Source: Hyaloperonospora brassicae
Taxonomy: Eukaryota > Oomycota > Peronosporomycetes > Peronosporales > Peronosporaceae
Assembly: GCA_947650285.1 (NCBI GenBank)
Contig: CANTFL010001360.1
Span: 248,001 to 312,000, forward strand
Direction: 5' to 3'
Length of the DNA: 64,000 nt
Both the position numbers and the translations under genes were made by a program. This document shows positions 1-11,169 of the stretch, piece by piece. Numbering within the stretch: the first letter of the stretch is position 1; every line of letters begins with the position of its first letter. Below the pieces are notes generated by a model, which saw only the letters and a program-made list of their open reading frames with translations, was not told the DNA's origin and did not search any database.

Positions 1-1458
1 GGCCAAGTGCGGTAACTTGGAGATTCACAGTTCCTTGCTGGGTGACACGCAGCACACTTCCATCAATGAACGCGGTTCGGAACTCGCTCTTACACGAGGT
101 CGGGTTGGAGAGGAGACTGAAATCATTAACCAAGTGTCTGATCGAACCACTGTTGATTATCCAATGGTTTGCACGAGCGACATCGCCATTGCCGATCGCA
201 AAGACGAAGTTTGCACCTTGGTTCTCCCTCTTGACCGAGGGAAAATAGAAAGAATGCGTCCAACCTTTCCACATTTGTAGCACACTCGTGTGTCGGTCCG
301 AGGTCGAGGTCCTTTCGACTTCAATTTGTCCTTGGCCCTTCTTATGAACTCCACGATGTTTACCACGTTCCTGCCAAAATTTTGCATTTACGCCGATCTC
401 CGTTGAGCGAGCAAATTGAGACAGTTCTTCCGCTTGGCGCAGGTGATCGACACGATGGGTGTTCAGCCTGTACATCATCGTCGTCCGCATATTCGGATCT
501 GCATAGTGAACTATGTTGTCTGACACAAGGCTGTCGGCACCTCCGTAAGCATCGCTGACGGCCGTCAAGTAGAGGAAATGGTCCGTCCAGCTTCTTCGTG
601 ACGCCTTGGGTGCCGCAAATAGTTTCATGATTTGTGCTGGTGATATCTTGGTGGTAAACGTCTGCAACATTCTCTGCATCGTGTGCTCCAATGTTTAGAC
701 TTCACGCCACCAAGTCTCCTCTTGTCGGCGGTAGTAAGTATGGGCCTTGCCGGCCAAGTGTTGACCGAAGACATCTATTTTGACATCTTCCGGACACATA
801 TATCCACACGCTCGCTCCGCGAAGCCGACTTGGCGGACAAATTACTTTCCACATTTGATGAATACTGTGCCGAAGCCGTAGTACAGTTCCTAATTGTCGA
901 AAGGTTGTAGCGCGAGCTTTCGTTCTCGTGCATCTGGAACTCCGACTGCCGGGCGACCTGGGTACATATATCCTCGGTTTCCCATGCCCATGTCGGGATG
1001 GTATCCCGCCGGTAAACCCGCTCCGTAAATTCCAGAGTCGGGTGTCTGAACCGTGTTGACTTCCGGGCCTGCGACTCTCGCAGGAGGACCTTCAACACAT
1101 GCCTGTTGATGTTGCCGAATACGAAGTATGTTGCTGGCGACACGATTAATGACGCTTTCGGAGGGATATGCTCCAACGCCTGGAGATTGATCCCTGCTCC
1201 GACCTCCCTCTCCCGAGCAGCCGCCTTGGGATCCGGTGAGTTCATATCGTTCTTGCTGTCTTGCTCTCTTTACGAGACCTCCATCCTGTTCATCCTTTCC
1301 GATGGGTCTCCTAGCATGAAGAGCATATATTCAATCGCCGCTAAGGGCGCTGCCGGTTTTTCTTCCAAGTGGTGAGGGTCAGTCTTGCCTTGACCGTCGA
1401 TCGACACTGTAGGTGCAGCAAGGTCAGCCGCACCACCAACACTATTTGTTAAGCTCAT
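1..1458 (-). pseudogene. gag: Ty1/copia gag and start of protease, cut by window edge
   Basis: Read on the minus strand this is the front of a copia polyprotein; pol lies beyond the left edge. Gag sequence runs from an ATG at 1458 down to about 390 and includes VSDNIVHYADPNMRTTMM near 530-465, which resembles oomycete copia Gag. The nucleocapsid knuckle starts CYKCGKVG at 282-260, but the following His and last Cys are lost. The protease begins at about 167-120 and reads WIINSGSIRHLVND; the usual catalytic DSG is NSG (AAC codon at 153-155). Knuckle and protease are in different frames, and gag has a frameshift near 390-330, so the copy is dead. Family assignment is from motif recognition; copia rather than gypsy because of the WI-DSG-S-RH motif after the knuckle and the half-tRNA-type primer site next to gag. 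Confidence 0.82.
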
Positions 1459-1462
1459 AACC
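1453..1462 (-). other. Probable primer-binding site of the copia element
   Basis: The minus strand reads GGTTATGAGC, the complement of a methionine tRNA anticodon loop (CTCATAA core). Priming by an internal half-tRNA is known for copia elements. It directly follows a sequence ending CTATCA, a fitting LTR end. It also overlaps the first ATG of gag, so the true gag start may lie further in. Confidence 0.5.
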
Positions 1463-1802
1463 TGATAGACGTTGGTGTATGCACTTGTGCAAAGGATGTA
1501 AGAAGTAAAAGTAACATACATTTGGTGTTAACTACCATTGTCAATGTGTCTTACCATATGCAGTTGACCAGCAGTGCAACTTGACCTGGTCAAGTTGCAC
1601 CTGGCACACATCCAGCGTGCCCATCACCATGTGCTGGTCCTGGTCCCATATGACGTCCGTATATCGTTTCTCCATTCACCATCGTTCGCCTAATGATCCG
1701 ACATGACGCTCGTCTTCTCCGGTCCCAGATGTCAACTTGTCACGCTTGTCACATCCGTCACGCTCGTAGGCCAATCAGATGAAGTCGCCCATGACCTGAA
1801 AC
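1463..1802 (-). repeat. Candidate 5' LTR of the copia element
   Basis: Inferred only from position: it begins TGTTTCAGG on the minus strand near 1802 and ends CTATCA next to the primer-binding site. No second copy is in the window, so the outer boundary is a guess. It contains a 27-bp palindrome at 1574-1600. Confidence 0.3.
1574..1600. repeat. Perfect 13-bp inverted repeat with 1-base centre
   Basis: GTGCAACTTGACC, one T, then GGTCAAGTTGCAC. It could form a hairpin or bind a dimeric protein. It lies in the candidate copia LTR. Confidence 0.8.
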
Positions 1803-3378
1803 AGGTGTTGTAGTTACGGTCGAAACTTCAACGTCCTGTCATAAACAATGTTTTCCATCAAATGCAACGCTGTGAATCCGTTTCGTGATATTGACAATAG
1901 CTCGATGTCCTTGTGAATTTGATCGTAATTGTAAATAATAGTTACGTAGAGGATAAGATTGAGAGAACATTGCCGTGGAAGGGTCATATTTGGCATCTCT
2001 TGAAACACACACCTTTTGTTGTCTATCACAGGCCATGATTTCAGCAGCAATGTCATATCATAATGCTCGGCATGCGCATTGAGTGGTGGTGTGTAAGTAT
2101 AAGTATTTATATTTGTTTTATAATCTGAATAAGGTGAAAATAAAAGGGATCTGAAAATCCGGCGTATAAGCTATTAGCTCAAAGAATGCCAAAAAAAACA
2201 CAACATTGCTGCAAGGATATATACACCCTTTACGTTTAAAATGACAGATTTTCGGAATCATGTACTTCCACAAGTATCGATGTATGCACCCAGTGCGTGC
2301 AAATATAGATACATGCAATCCTGAATTTTCACACATATCGATCGACTCGATTCCTCTCTTACTTACTAAGCTAGAGATAACTTAACTTCGTTCGCTGACA
2401 GTCATATCACACTGTGAAAAAAGCTGTGCTGAGTCTTTAAGCGTAGCCCGGTTTTTTCGTCTGCCTTACTTCTGTAAGCCCGAGTTGCTTCTATTTCGTT
2501 CATTCAAAAGTTACCGGTTGCACATTGTATGTATGTGTAGCAGTCACTTTAAAGGCCTCGCTAAGTTCCAATAGAAAGTGGCAGCGCATTTTACGATATT
2601 TGCTTCAGGATGATATAAACGGTGTTAAGAAGCAAGTTCGCTCAACATATGGCCCACTGGTAAAACGTTTAGCAACAGAGAACATTACCCTTACAACAAC
2701 ATTTTGGCGCTACTGCAGCTGGTCATGAGTTGCTTAGGAAAACGCTGGCGACCAAGACCAACACGTCAGATTGGAGGGTCGGAGAGTGTTGACAGGAAAT
2801 TCAAAAATCAACAAATTCGAATTTGTGTTGACGAGAACAAACTAAAAGGCGGCTGCATGCTCGCACATTCAGCGGCTATAAAAGGAGTAATTTACAAACA
2901 ACTACTACATACTATTTGTTGTTTAAGGAAGGATGGCTTGTGTCCCACCTTTGTCAGTTCAAAGAATAATGAGATCTGTAAAACGAGTTGCAATACCTGC
3001 TACGAGTATCTGACGTCGCATGTGACTTCTATTCCCGCATGAGACAATGTGACCATAGAAACCAGCTCCGCATCAAGCTGAAGCTCACGTCATTGCTAAG
3101 GACCAATGAAGTGTGTTTACCGAATGAAAATGGGACGTAGATCGGTAGACTGGACGATGCTGATAGGGTGCTACAGTCATAAATATGTAAACGTCTATTA
3201 TTGGAAGCAATGCTGGAGTCGATCGTATTTGTCACTTTTGTGCTATAAGCACGAGCTCAGTGTTGTTATCTGTTCCGTGAAGGACACAATACTTACAAAT
3301 GTAGGTTTCTCGGCCCTCTTGTCCATACCAAACTTGTCGCACCATAAACCTTTGGTTAATCATATATGTATATATCTT
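1803..3378. other. No gene recognised
   Basis: Only short open frames without recognisable motifs. The stretch between the copia candidate LTR and the Mutator-like element is A+T rich with no repeat I can match elsewhere in the window. Confidence 0.5.
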
Positions 3379-3480
3379 TGGAAACGTTAACCACTCCCCA
3401 GCTTTTTGTTAACCACCCCCACCCCTGTAGATTATCGTAATTTAATCGATTAACGCCTTCTGATTGGTAGTATCGAGAAT
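3379..3480 (+). repeat. MULE terminal inverted repeat, left
   Basis: Starts GGAAACGTTAACCAC and continues with C-rich tracts, TTTTTGTTAACCACCCCC, then CGTAATTTA and TGATTGGT. The right end, reverse-complemented, shows the same order of blocks: GGGAATCGTTAACTAC, TTTTGTTAATTACTCCCC, CGTAATTTA, TGATTGGT. Confidence 0.75.
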
Positions 3481-3839
3481 ATAACCGGTCTCAGAAGTAA
3501 TTTACAATCTCATTTCCAAATGATAACAAACCTAATCTGAAGAATATTTGCATGTCGTTAAGTCGGCAACATGTAGTAACATTTTATTCAGCTACTTCAT
3601 TTGACCGAGTAATGGCTCGGTCAAATGATACTTTTGTACGAGTGATTTTAGAACAGATTGGGCTTGTATCGATTATCCTACATGGGCACTGCAACAAAGG
3701 CATCCAACAATACTATATTCAAAATTACTTTCAGCCAGCCGCAGAGGTCTATCAAGAAGTACATCAATCGTCGTAATACCTGTTCAATTGACTAACCAAA
3801 CTAACGTGTAATTTGATGATAGTAGTGACTCGACGTGGC

Positions 3840-6007
3840 GTCTGAAAAGAGCCAGACTGAGCTTTCCTCGATAGAGTTTCCCCCGAATAGTCAGTCTACA
3901 TCCACTGGGAGCTACAATTGACTTCGTTCCAATTCGAATGAAGCTCGACCGCAGGATTGACGACTACTCCTCCTCGTCGTTGTGCACAATGCAGTCAGGT
4001 AACTGATACAAGCCAATGACATGACAGTAGTGATCAACGGCATCAACGAGGATGGCTCACTGAGCGCTACAAGTTTCGTCGCTTGCGGCACGAACGTTAT
4101 TTTTATGGAAACATCTTTCTAGCCGTTTAAGACCGCCATTAACCAGGTTCTTGTCGAGTACTTTTCCACTCACGGATACAGTGATTAATCGAACTCATAT
4201 TGATGGTCTTGTTGGTACAGATAGGAGCGCAAGTTGTGGCAAGCAATAAGCTTTACATCCACAAGACGATCAGCTGCCTCATGTTCGTGTCACCTGGAGC
4301 GCAGCATTGTTGGGTCACAAGAGCATGGCTGAGATGGTACATTGCGACTGATTGAATGGATCGCCTTATGTTTGTCTTCTAACGAAAAGCTCAATTGATC
4401 GCAGTACGTTGGTGCGTATAAAGGCTGGTCAGGTAGAGCCTCGTTGATGGGCATGACAAAGCTGCACATAATGTACTAAAATGTGAAATCTATCATTCGT
4501 ACCATGACAAACAACGGCGTCCTTACTGTCATCGACATCATTATGAAATCCATTTTGTATTTTCAAAAGGCTGCGAGCAAGCCAGCTCTCGAGATCTTTC
4601 CCATTACGTCGGTAAATGTACTACCAAATCGCATGTCAAACGTCGCTCGCTCCTTTGCATGTTGTTGCTGGATACGAGCCAGCTATCAATCGCAAGATAG
4701 CTTTATCGAGTTGTTGACAGACAGAAGATCGCCAGTCGAGGATTTGATCCAGCGTTTCAGGGCATCATGCGCACTTTCCACTCGAGACGTGGTGACATGT
4801 CCATAGTGCTGCTTGTTGCGGAGAAAACAGGTCACAAATTTCTCTCTCCAACACAGCCACGTTTAGTCGACGTATCAAACGACCGGCGGATGCGATATGC
4901 CCAAGCTGTCCCGCATATTTTCCACCTACCTATGAAGGTCTCAATCCAATCTTGTGACACCAAGATGTTTCAGGCTTTATAAAAAGCCTCCAAATCATCG
5001 TTAGTGGTGGTAGACTTCTGTGCTTAGCAAGAATATTCTTTAATATATATGCCAGCGGCAAAGCAACCCGTTCACGTTCGGAAAGACTAGTCAATCGCGC
5101 GCATCAAAGACAGCTCTCGGTCTGTCACAAATGTCGAATGGACAATACCCATCTCGCAAAAATTCTGTTGTAGATTCTGCATCTCTGAGACGTAGTATGC
5201 CTCTCGTTCTGCTTTCATAAAGCATTATGCCAGAGTAAAGGTATGGTCAGTGCTGGTACCTCCGACTATATGGAGCAAGGGTAGTCTATACCTGTTGGTC
5301 TTTTATATAGAGTCCATAAGCCATACAATCCCGGCAGTATATCTGGTACAAATCGCCTCGGCCGATAGAGAAAATAACAAAACGTTGTGTCAGTTTCTGC
5401 TCATCTTCTTCGCGTGCAGTATGGTAATTTACGCCTGAAACAACAGGCCCTCAGGCAGTGATCGAAGAGGTGTTCTCCCTCGTAGTCTTACAGCGCGATC
5501 ATTGTTACGGATGTCTTAAATATCTTGAGCGCTGACATTTATGATGCTGTCCTTGTGGAGAGGAGCAACATTAGTACCAGGTTTGGCACCAGCACTGTTC
5601 AATAACAGGACTCTCTCGCGAGCCTCTTCGTTCAACGCGCGACCACTCGGGAGTGCAGAGGCTTGAGCAAAGGCTACATAAATGTGCTTCCCTCTACATA
5701 CTGTAACTTTCCAGCGCTCATCTATGCGTTGAATGACATCCTCAAAACGGCACCCAGTCCTTCTACTATCCCTTAGGCGCTCGATCGTTCGCGTTGCTGA
5801 TTCTTCGTCAACAGCAACTGGCTTGTATTTAGTTCCTTGTGAACACCATAAAACAACACGTCTGATTGCGCCATGTTTCCTGTTACCCACCCTCTTGGTA
5901 CGCGTGATCTTTAGGACACAGCCTTGAGCTCTTGCATGTTCATTTAGTGTCTTTCGGGCTTGCTCCAGCGTATCGTATGTAGTTTTAGGAGGTGGTAGCA
6001 GACACAT
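3840..6007 (-). pseudogene. MULE transposase with FAR1-type N-terminal domain, broken
   Basis: This would be the transposase that cuts and joins the element ends. The first 163 codons (6007-5516) are open and carry a FAR1-like DNA-binding domain; its usual CRGKHNH-type end is altered to CRGKHIYV. The catalytic core follows with stops and frameshifts. The three DDE-type residues are all still readable: Asp in LMDS (codon 5312-5314), Asp in VTDRE (5120-5122) and Glu in SRVESAHDALKRW (4776-4778). Between the two Asp residues lies the family-typical TNRYRLPLLHIVG. Homology fades near 3840, where a serine/phenylalanine stretch seems to be the C-terminal tail. At least four in-frame stops lie between 5300 and 4980. 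The copy is certainly inactive. Confidence 0.87.
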
Positions 6008-6129
6008 ATGAGAATGACTGACTACGGTGTTTTAGCGCTAAAATAACTTCTTCAACAGTTGACAAGTAGCGTGTGGGCGAAAGAAGAAAGGATGCAAACA
6101 TTGTATGGGATTGGCTACCAGTATTTAGC

Positions 6130-6239
6130 AATATGACGATTAATTAGGACCAATCAAAACATGGAAAGTATATAAATTACGGTAGTATATAGTGGTGGGG
6201 AGTAATTAACAAAACCTGGGGGGGTAGTTAACGATTCCC
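6130..6239 (-). repeat. MULE terminal inverted repeat, right
   Basis: Reverse complement of this segment matches the left end block by block (CGTTAAC, C-tract, TTTTGTTAA, C-tract, CGTAATTTA, TTGATTGGT). The two ends have drifted by substitutions and small indels. Confidence 0.75.
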
Positions 6240-9200
6240 TATATATACACCTAGATATACATTTTCATATATATTTAGAAATTTAAATCTGTACATAAAC
6301 TCACAGCGTCCATAAGCTAAACAAACTAGGACTCCTGCGGCAAACTGGTTTAGACTGACGACACGGAGAGTTGTGTTGATACTACGGATGGAATGTCGTG
6401 AATGTATAAGTCGACCAGCGCAAAGGACAACGATTCAGATAATTATTGACAAAAGTGCTCAAGTTTCACTCTAACATTTCGCTTAACTCTCACGGCTTTA
6501 CAAGTTAACTGATGATTTCGATTGCATAATAATGTGGGTGATCCCATCAAATAACTTGAATGTAACAATTTATATCCTACAAGATTAAAATCTGATAAGT
6601 ATGCTAATGAGTGACTGAGACGTGTCAGCTTCCAGTTGACGTACTTTGTGTTACACTGAGTTATATAGATGGTATACTATAGGATGTATGTACCCCTACA
6701 CTGTTATTAGACCTTGATTGTGCCACCGTTACACTCATCTACCGAATATATCGGTGCACATTGCGACGGGAGAATCTTGACAGTGGAGAAATGTGCATTT
6801 AGTGTCGCCATAAGCAAGGAGTTGGATGGCACGATAAATTGACTATCGGAATAAAACAACACGAAAAGCTTAATACCATACGAGAAAATTATAGCTCAGG
6901 CACAGCACATATATCAGCTGACAGTTTCTAGCCGTTAAGTGGCATTCATCTCGGAGAAAGATAGGTCATCTGTATTGCAAGCAATATTTCGGGTTTGGTC
7001 GGGTACTGAGTGTACGCCAGTGAAGACTGCTAGGTAGTGTTCGTTCGGTCTACAGGTGAGGTGTTTATAGAAGGTTCTTTGCATGGTAAACGTGTGGCTT
7101 GAGCAGAGACCACAGCACTGAACTAGCTCACATTGGGATCGGTAATCCACTGCAGATTCCCACGGCGATTAGCTGAAACGCGTCTGGCACGCGTCCGAAT
7201 AAAAAATCTTTTTTGACATTCGTTCTTCATTTTCTACAATCGGACGTACTCATTTAAGCGTTGAGGAAAGTTTGGATACCTTACGAGTGAGTGAAATGGT
7301 CCATCACTTACGATTCGTTATTTGACATTACTTCATAGAAACAGTACAGATTATCAATCCACTAAGAACTAAGCTGCAAGTGGCTATACCGATACGTAGG
7401 CAGAACCTAGGTCCACAACCCAAATGATTGTAGCAAGATGGAACATATAACTATGCTTCAAGACCATTTTTCACGATAAAAGAAAGAACATTGCCCATAG
7501 AGAAATCACGGTGAACTTAGATCGAGTGAAGCTTTAAATGAGGATACTCTCGTTTTGTTTCTGCTTGCACACCTTGATGAATATAAGGTAGCGATTTCCC
7601 AAGTACTTACTTAAATAAGCCAAAAGTAACGAAGAAAAGAGAAGTTGAACATATTGGTAGACGACGGATCAAGCGAAGGTGCTGTTTCGCTTGATCTGAT
7701 CGTAGCTCAAAAGTAACCACAGCGAGTTCCGAGTTCCCAAAGCTAGATTATATACAAATACTGCGTGATCTGCGAAGTTGGAACATCGAACGACTTGCAA
7801 ATCCTCGTGGGGAATGAACATGTCACCCATATACATTCGGAAAGCATCTTTGCTGAGATAGAGCACATTTCAGCCACCGGTTGATCGACAGATGTACCCT
7901 TGATTATAATTATAGGATATATATGTTTTTAAACGCTGTGAGTCACTTTAATGTCAGTCCATAGAAGAGTAAGTTTATTTTAAGTATGTATTTCTAATTT
8001 TCATACCATGCAAGCTGCTTAATGAAGAGGCAGTTATTTATACGAGATCGAACTGCTACTAAGCTCGAAGCAATGTCATGAAAAAGTGACCTCATGCAAA
8101 CTCTGTAAAGATTTTCAATATCTACGATGATCGTTTAGCAACGACTTATGCAAGGCATTTTATAGTAGAGTAAATATGTATTCGACCTCCTACTTACGTA
8201 TGGCCATATATGAGAATTATCGATAGTGCGCGCGCATGTTAAATTAAAATGCTGCGAACTGTACCGGCTTGGACGAATATTTTGAGAAAGAAAGTGACCA
8301 TAATATGGTATTTATAAGAAAAAATTATATTGTATACTGCTAATGAGATGCTCCATTCACATCCTAGACGTAGACGAGTCATTCGAACTATGGAAGCTAG
8401 CAATCCCAATACAAATCTTATGATATGGCAGACCACGTCGCAATGCCTAGCAATAAATTTCTACTGAATGCGATTGATGTGCATACCAGCGGTAAGGCCA
8501 TTACAGATTTGACGCTGAGTTATTTTGATTTTAAATTAATTTAAAGTCGATCGAGAGATATTTGATCGGACACTGATTCTCATCGAATATATGCAAACAG
8601 CTTTACAATGATACAAAAGGAACTGTTTTGCGCCAGCATCAAGAAGTATGTTTTCGTAACTATCGATACCCACGTCAAGCATGCTTTACTAGTAAACTGG
8701 CGTACACTTTGACCCTAAACGATCTTGGCAACCACAGACTGGTCTGCTTCAGTTGATGCAAAGGGACTTAGAAGTGTCGTTACTAATGACGCGTTTGTAC
8801 GGCAATGACGTCCTTGTACGAGTAATTGCGAAGCTAAGATAAAAATGAGTATGCATCGATATTTTCTTTGAATAAAATGAAGTTAAGTCGACGCTCTGTC
8901 ATCCAGCCGGCCATCGACCGTGTCTAAGGATAAAACCCGGCTAAATACCAGACCGTCAAATTTACTCCATTTTTTTTTCGAAAAGACAAGATGCAATTTG
9001 TACCACATCACCTATGCGTATGATTACAGACCAATAAAGACCATTGTATGTGGTCTGCAAAGACAACGATCTTAAAAATGGCCGCGACTCAATAAAGTTT
9101 GACACATACAGTGCGAACCACGTTTTCTGGTTTAAATATGCCAGATGAACCCGCTGAGCAGCATTGACCTGTCGATACTTGCAACTTCTTGCTTATAATC

Positions 9201-9299
9201 ACGCAAAAACGCAATTAGGGTTTAATCGATAGAAGACAAGTCCTTCATGCTCTTTACAGACCAAACACTCTTCGATATGCGTTGTTTTGAGCGGGGACT
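6240..9299. other. No gene recognised
   Basis: A+T-rich sequence with only short frames. The longest (7669-7866 minus, 65 codons) has no recognisable domain. I see no terminal repeats or LTR ends. It may be old, unrecognisable repeat DNA or plain intergenic DNA. Confidence 0.5.
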
Positions 9300-9510
9300 A
9301 TAAACAGGCACGAACTGGTGTCAGCCAGCATCTATCAAACGACGGCCACTGATCCATCACCAGGCCGCCCTTCGGAAAGGGAAGAGATACAAGCATCCTT
9401 TACCAGCAGAGCTGGAGTGCCGTGTCCAGGAGGTACTGACTTTTTACCCTGTCGTTTAATCACACGGTGTAGAGAACCCACCGCAGACGTACGTTCACCT
9501 CACAGATCCC

Positions 9511-11169
9511 ATGTCCCGGGAAGTAGCTGATGGCGGCGGTCACCCCAGCCTTCTGAAGAGCGTCACGTCAACGGAATCTGGGTTAGGCAGCGAAACAGGC
9601 AGCGTTCGGAGCCCCACTCCAGCCGTATCGTACGGGGCTTTGCCTAACATCGGCGGTGCTCCTCCACAGGAGTGGGAGGCGCAGCAACCGATCCTTATTG
9701 ACCAGGTGCGTGCGAGCTTGGGGGCGAACACGGAGTCTCCGCCCTAAGAAGAACCCTAGGGACATGTTTGAGGCCCTACAGGAGTCGATGAGAATGTCTG
9801 TCGGACCTGGTCACTTGGCGGTATGGCGCTAGACCGTTCAAGATCTTTTCGATGTCGAATACCATCGACTTCTTTTTCTTTCGGGGGGCCCTCCCAGAGG
9901 AGCGTAAACGCTTTCCGAAGCCCACGGGACTTGAGCAAGACACCTTGCTTGACTTATTCCGGCAGTGTTTTGTTGTCAGCTCTGGTACAATTACGGATTG
10001 GAAACGACTCGCGACCAAGATTGGTACGAACATCTTTCTCAAACGGTGGACCTTTATAAAGATCATCAGGAAAGTAACCAGTATTCGTAAGCGGGACACG
10101 GCGCCAATTTTTCGACCAGTGGACAAGGGTATTGCGCGAAGGGGCGGCAAACGCCACGGAAGCCTTGGCGGAGTCCCTTGCTGTGGTGTTTGAAGAGTTT
10201 AAGCTTGACTCAGCCGAATTTTCGGTGGATGCGGCAGCTAAACTCAATACTATATAAACCGCACGGCTCGGACCCGTCCGCGCCCACCGATTACTGGAGG
10301 ACACGGATGATAAATGGCGAATTACTGTGGGAATCGCAGATGGGCACATCGCGTGTCGTCGGATGCCGAACTTGTTTCGATCCGTCCTAGATAGTGGAGA
10401 GCGTCTTCGGCTATATATCACCGTCTAGGTTTAGGTGGAAGAGCAACTCGTCCTCACTCTAAAAAGAGGGCGTCCCATTCCGATTAGCCAGAAGACCTCA
10501 AACGGAATCACGGAAATGATTCTGGTATCAGCGGATCTGCTGCGGGTCTGCCTACCTGGCCTCAATCGCTTACTCGGGCTTGAGAAACCTATCAGCTACA
10601 CTCGCTCGACCCGAACAATTCATTTTTACTTTTTTTCAAAGGCCGTAGTACTCAAGGTTCAGAATGGCCGCATACTTTTTCACGGGCGTGTGTACACTCT
10701 CGAGAATGTACACCATCCGGGTGGGGATCTGTTTGGATCAATCAACGGGGACCTGAAGTTCGTTCGGATCACCCCCGCACGAAATACTCTATCTTTCTCC
10801 ATAATGAGACACGTCTTAACGAGATTGGGCGCATCGCAACTTATTTTCGCTCCGACGTTCCCACCGCTTTTGAGCTGGAAGATAAGGATACGTGCACTCC
10901 AACTTCTAGGACGTCTACGTTTTGGAAGGTCACCTTTTTCCTGGAGATATTCCCCACGTTTCTACAAGGAATTGTGTGACTTCTTTGATTCGGGACACCG
11001 GTCATTATCAAGCAACCGGACGTCGGTCGACGTCTACAATGTTTACAGTGTGGTAACTTGGGTCACCTCGCGGCTCGGTGTCTGTTTACGGATGCGCAAC
11101 TCCGGGGTCCTGGCGATATCGAGGTTAAAGAGGAGAAGCTTCAGGCTATCGAATTGCTGGCAAATTATT
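9511..11169 (+). pseudogene. LINE ORF1 (nucleic-acid binding, CCHC), frameshifted
   Basis: ORF1 proteins of LINEs bind the element RNA. Coding sequence is readable in at least three frames. The longest open part is 10435-11172 and contains STRTIHFYF and RVYTLENVHHPG, which recall ORF1 proteins of oomycete LINEs. A frame change then exposes an intact zinc knuckle CLQCGNLGHLAARC at 11040-11081 (C-x2-C-x4-H-x4-C), followed by an acidic helix-like tail (DIEVKEEKLQAIELLANYL) ending at a stop near 11170. The start is chosen at the ATG at 9511 because frame-coherent Pro/Ser-rich sequence begins there; the true start may be upstream. No function is left. Confidence 0.68.

Larger units (their letters stand above)
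3379..6239 (-). mobile_element. Mutator-like (MULE) DNA transposon, decayed
   Basis: The element is bounded by imperfect inverted repeats of about 90-100 bp and carries a FAR1/MULE transposase on the minus strand. Candidate 9-bp flanking duplication: TATATATCT at 3369-3377 against TATATATAC at 6240-6248 (7 of 9 equal), consistent with the 9-bp duplications of Mutator elements but weak because the flanks are simple A/T. Length about 2.86 kb, a normal size for a one-gene MULE. Confidence 0.85.

Noticed and set aside
2118..2336. Small secreted-protein or effector-like frames in the left A+T-rich part
   Set aside because: I saw no signal peptide followed by an RXLR or LFLAK-type motif in any frame of the window that I would defend.
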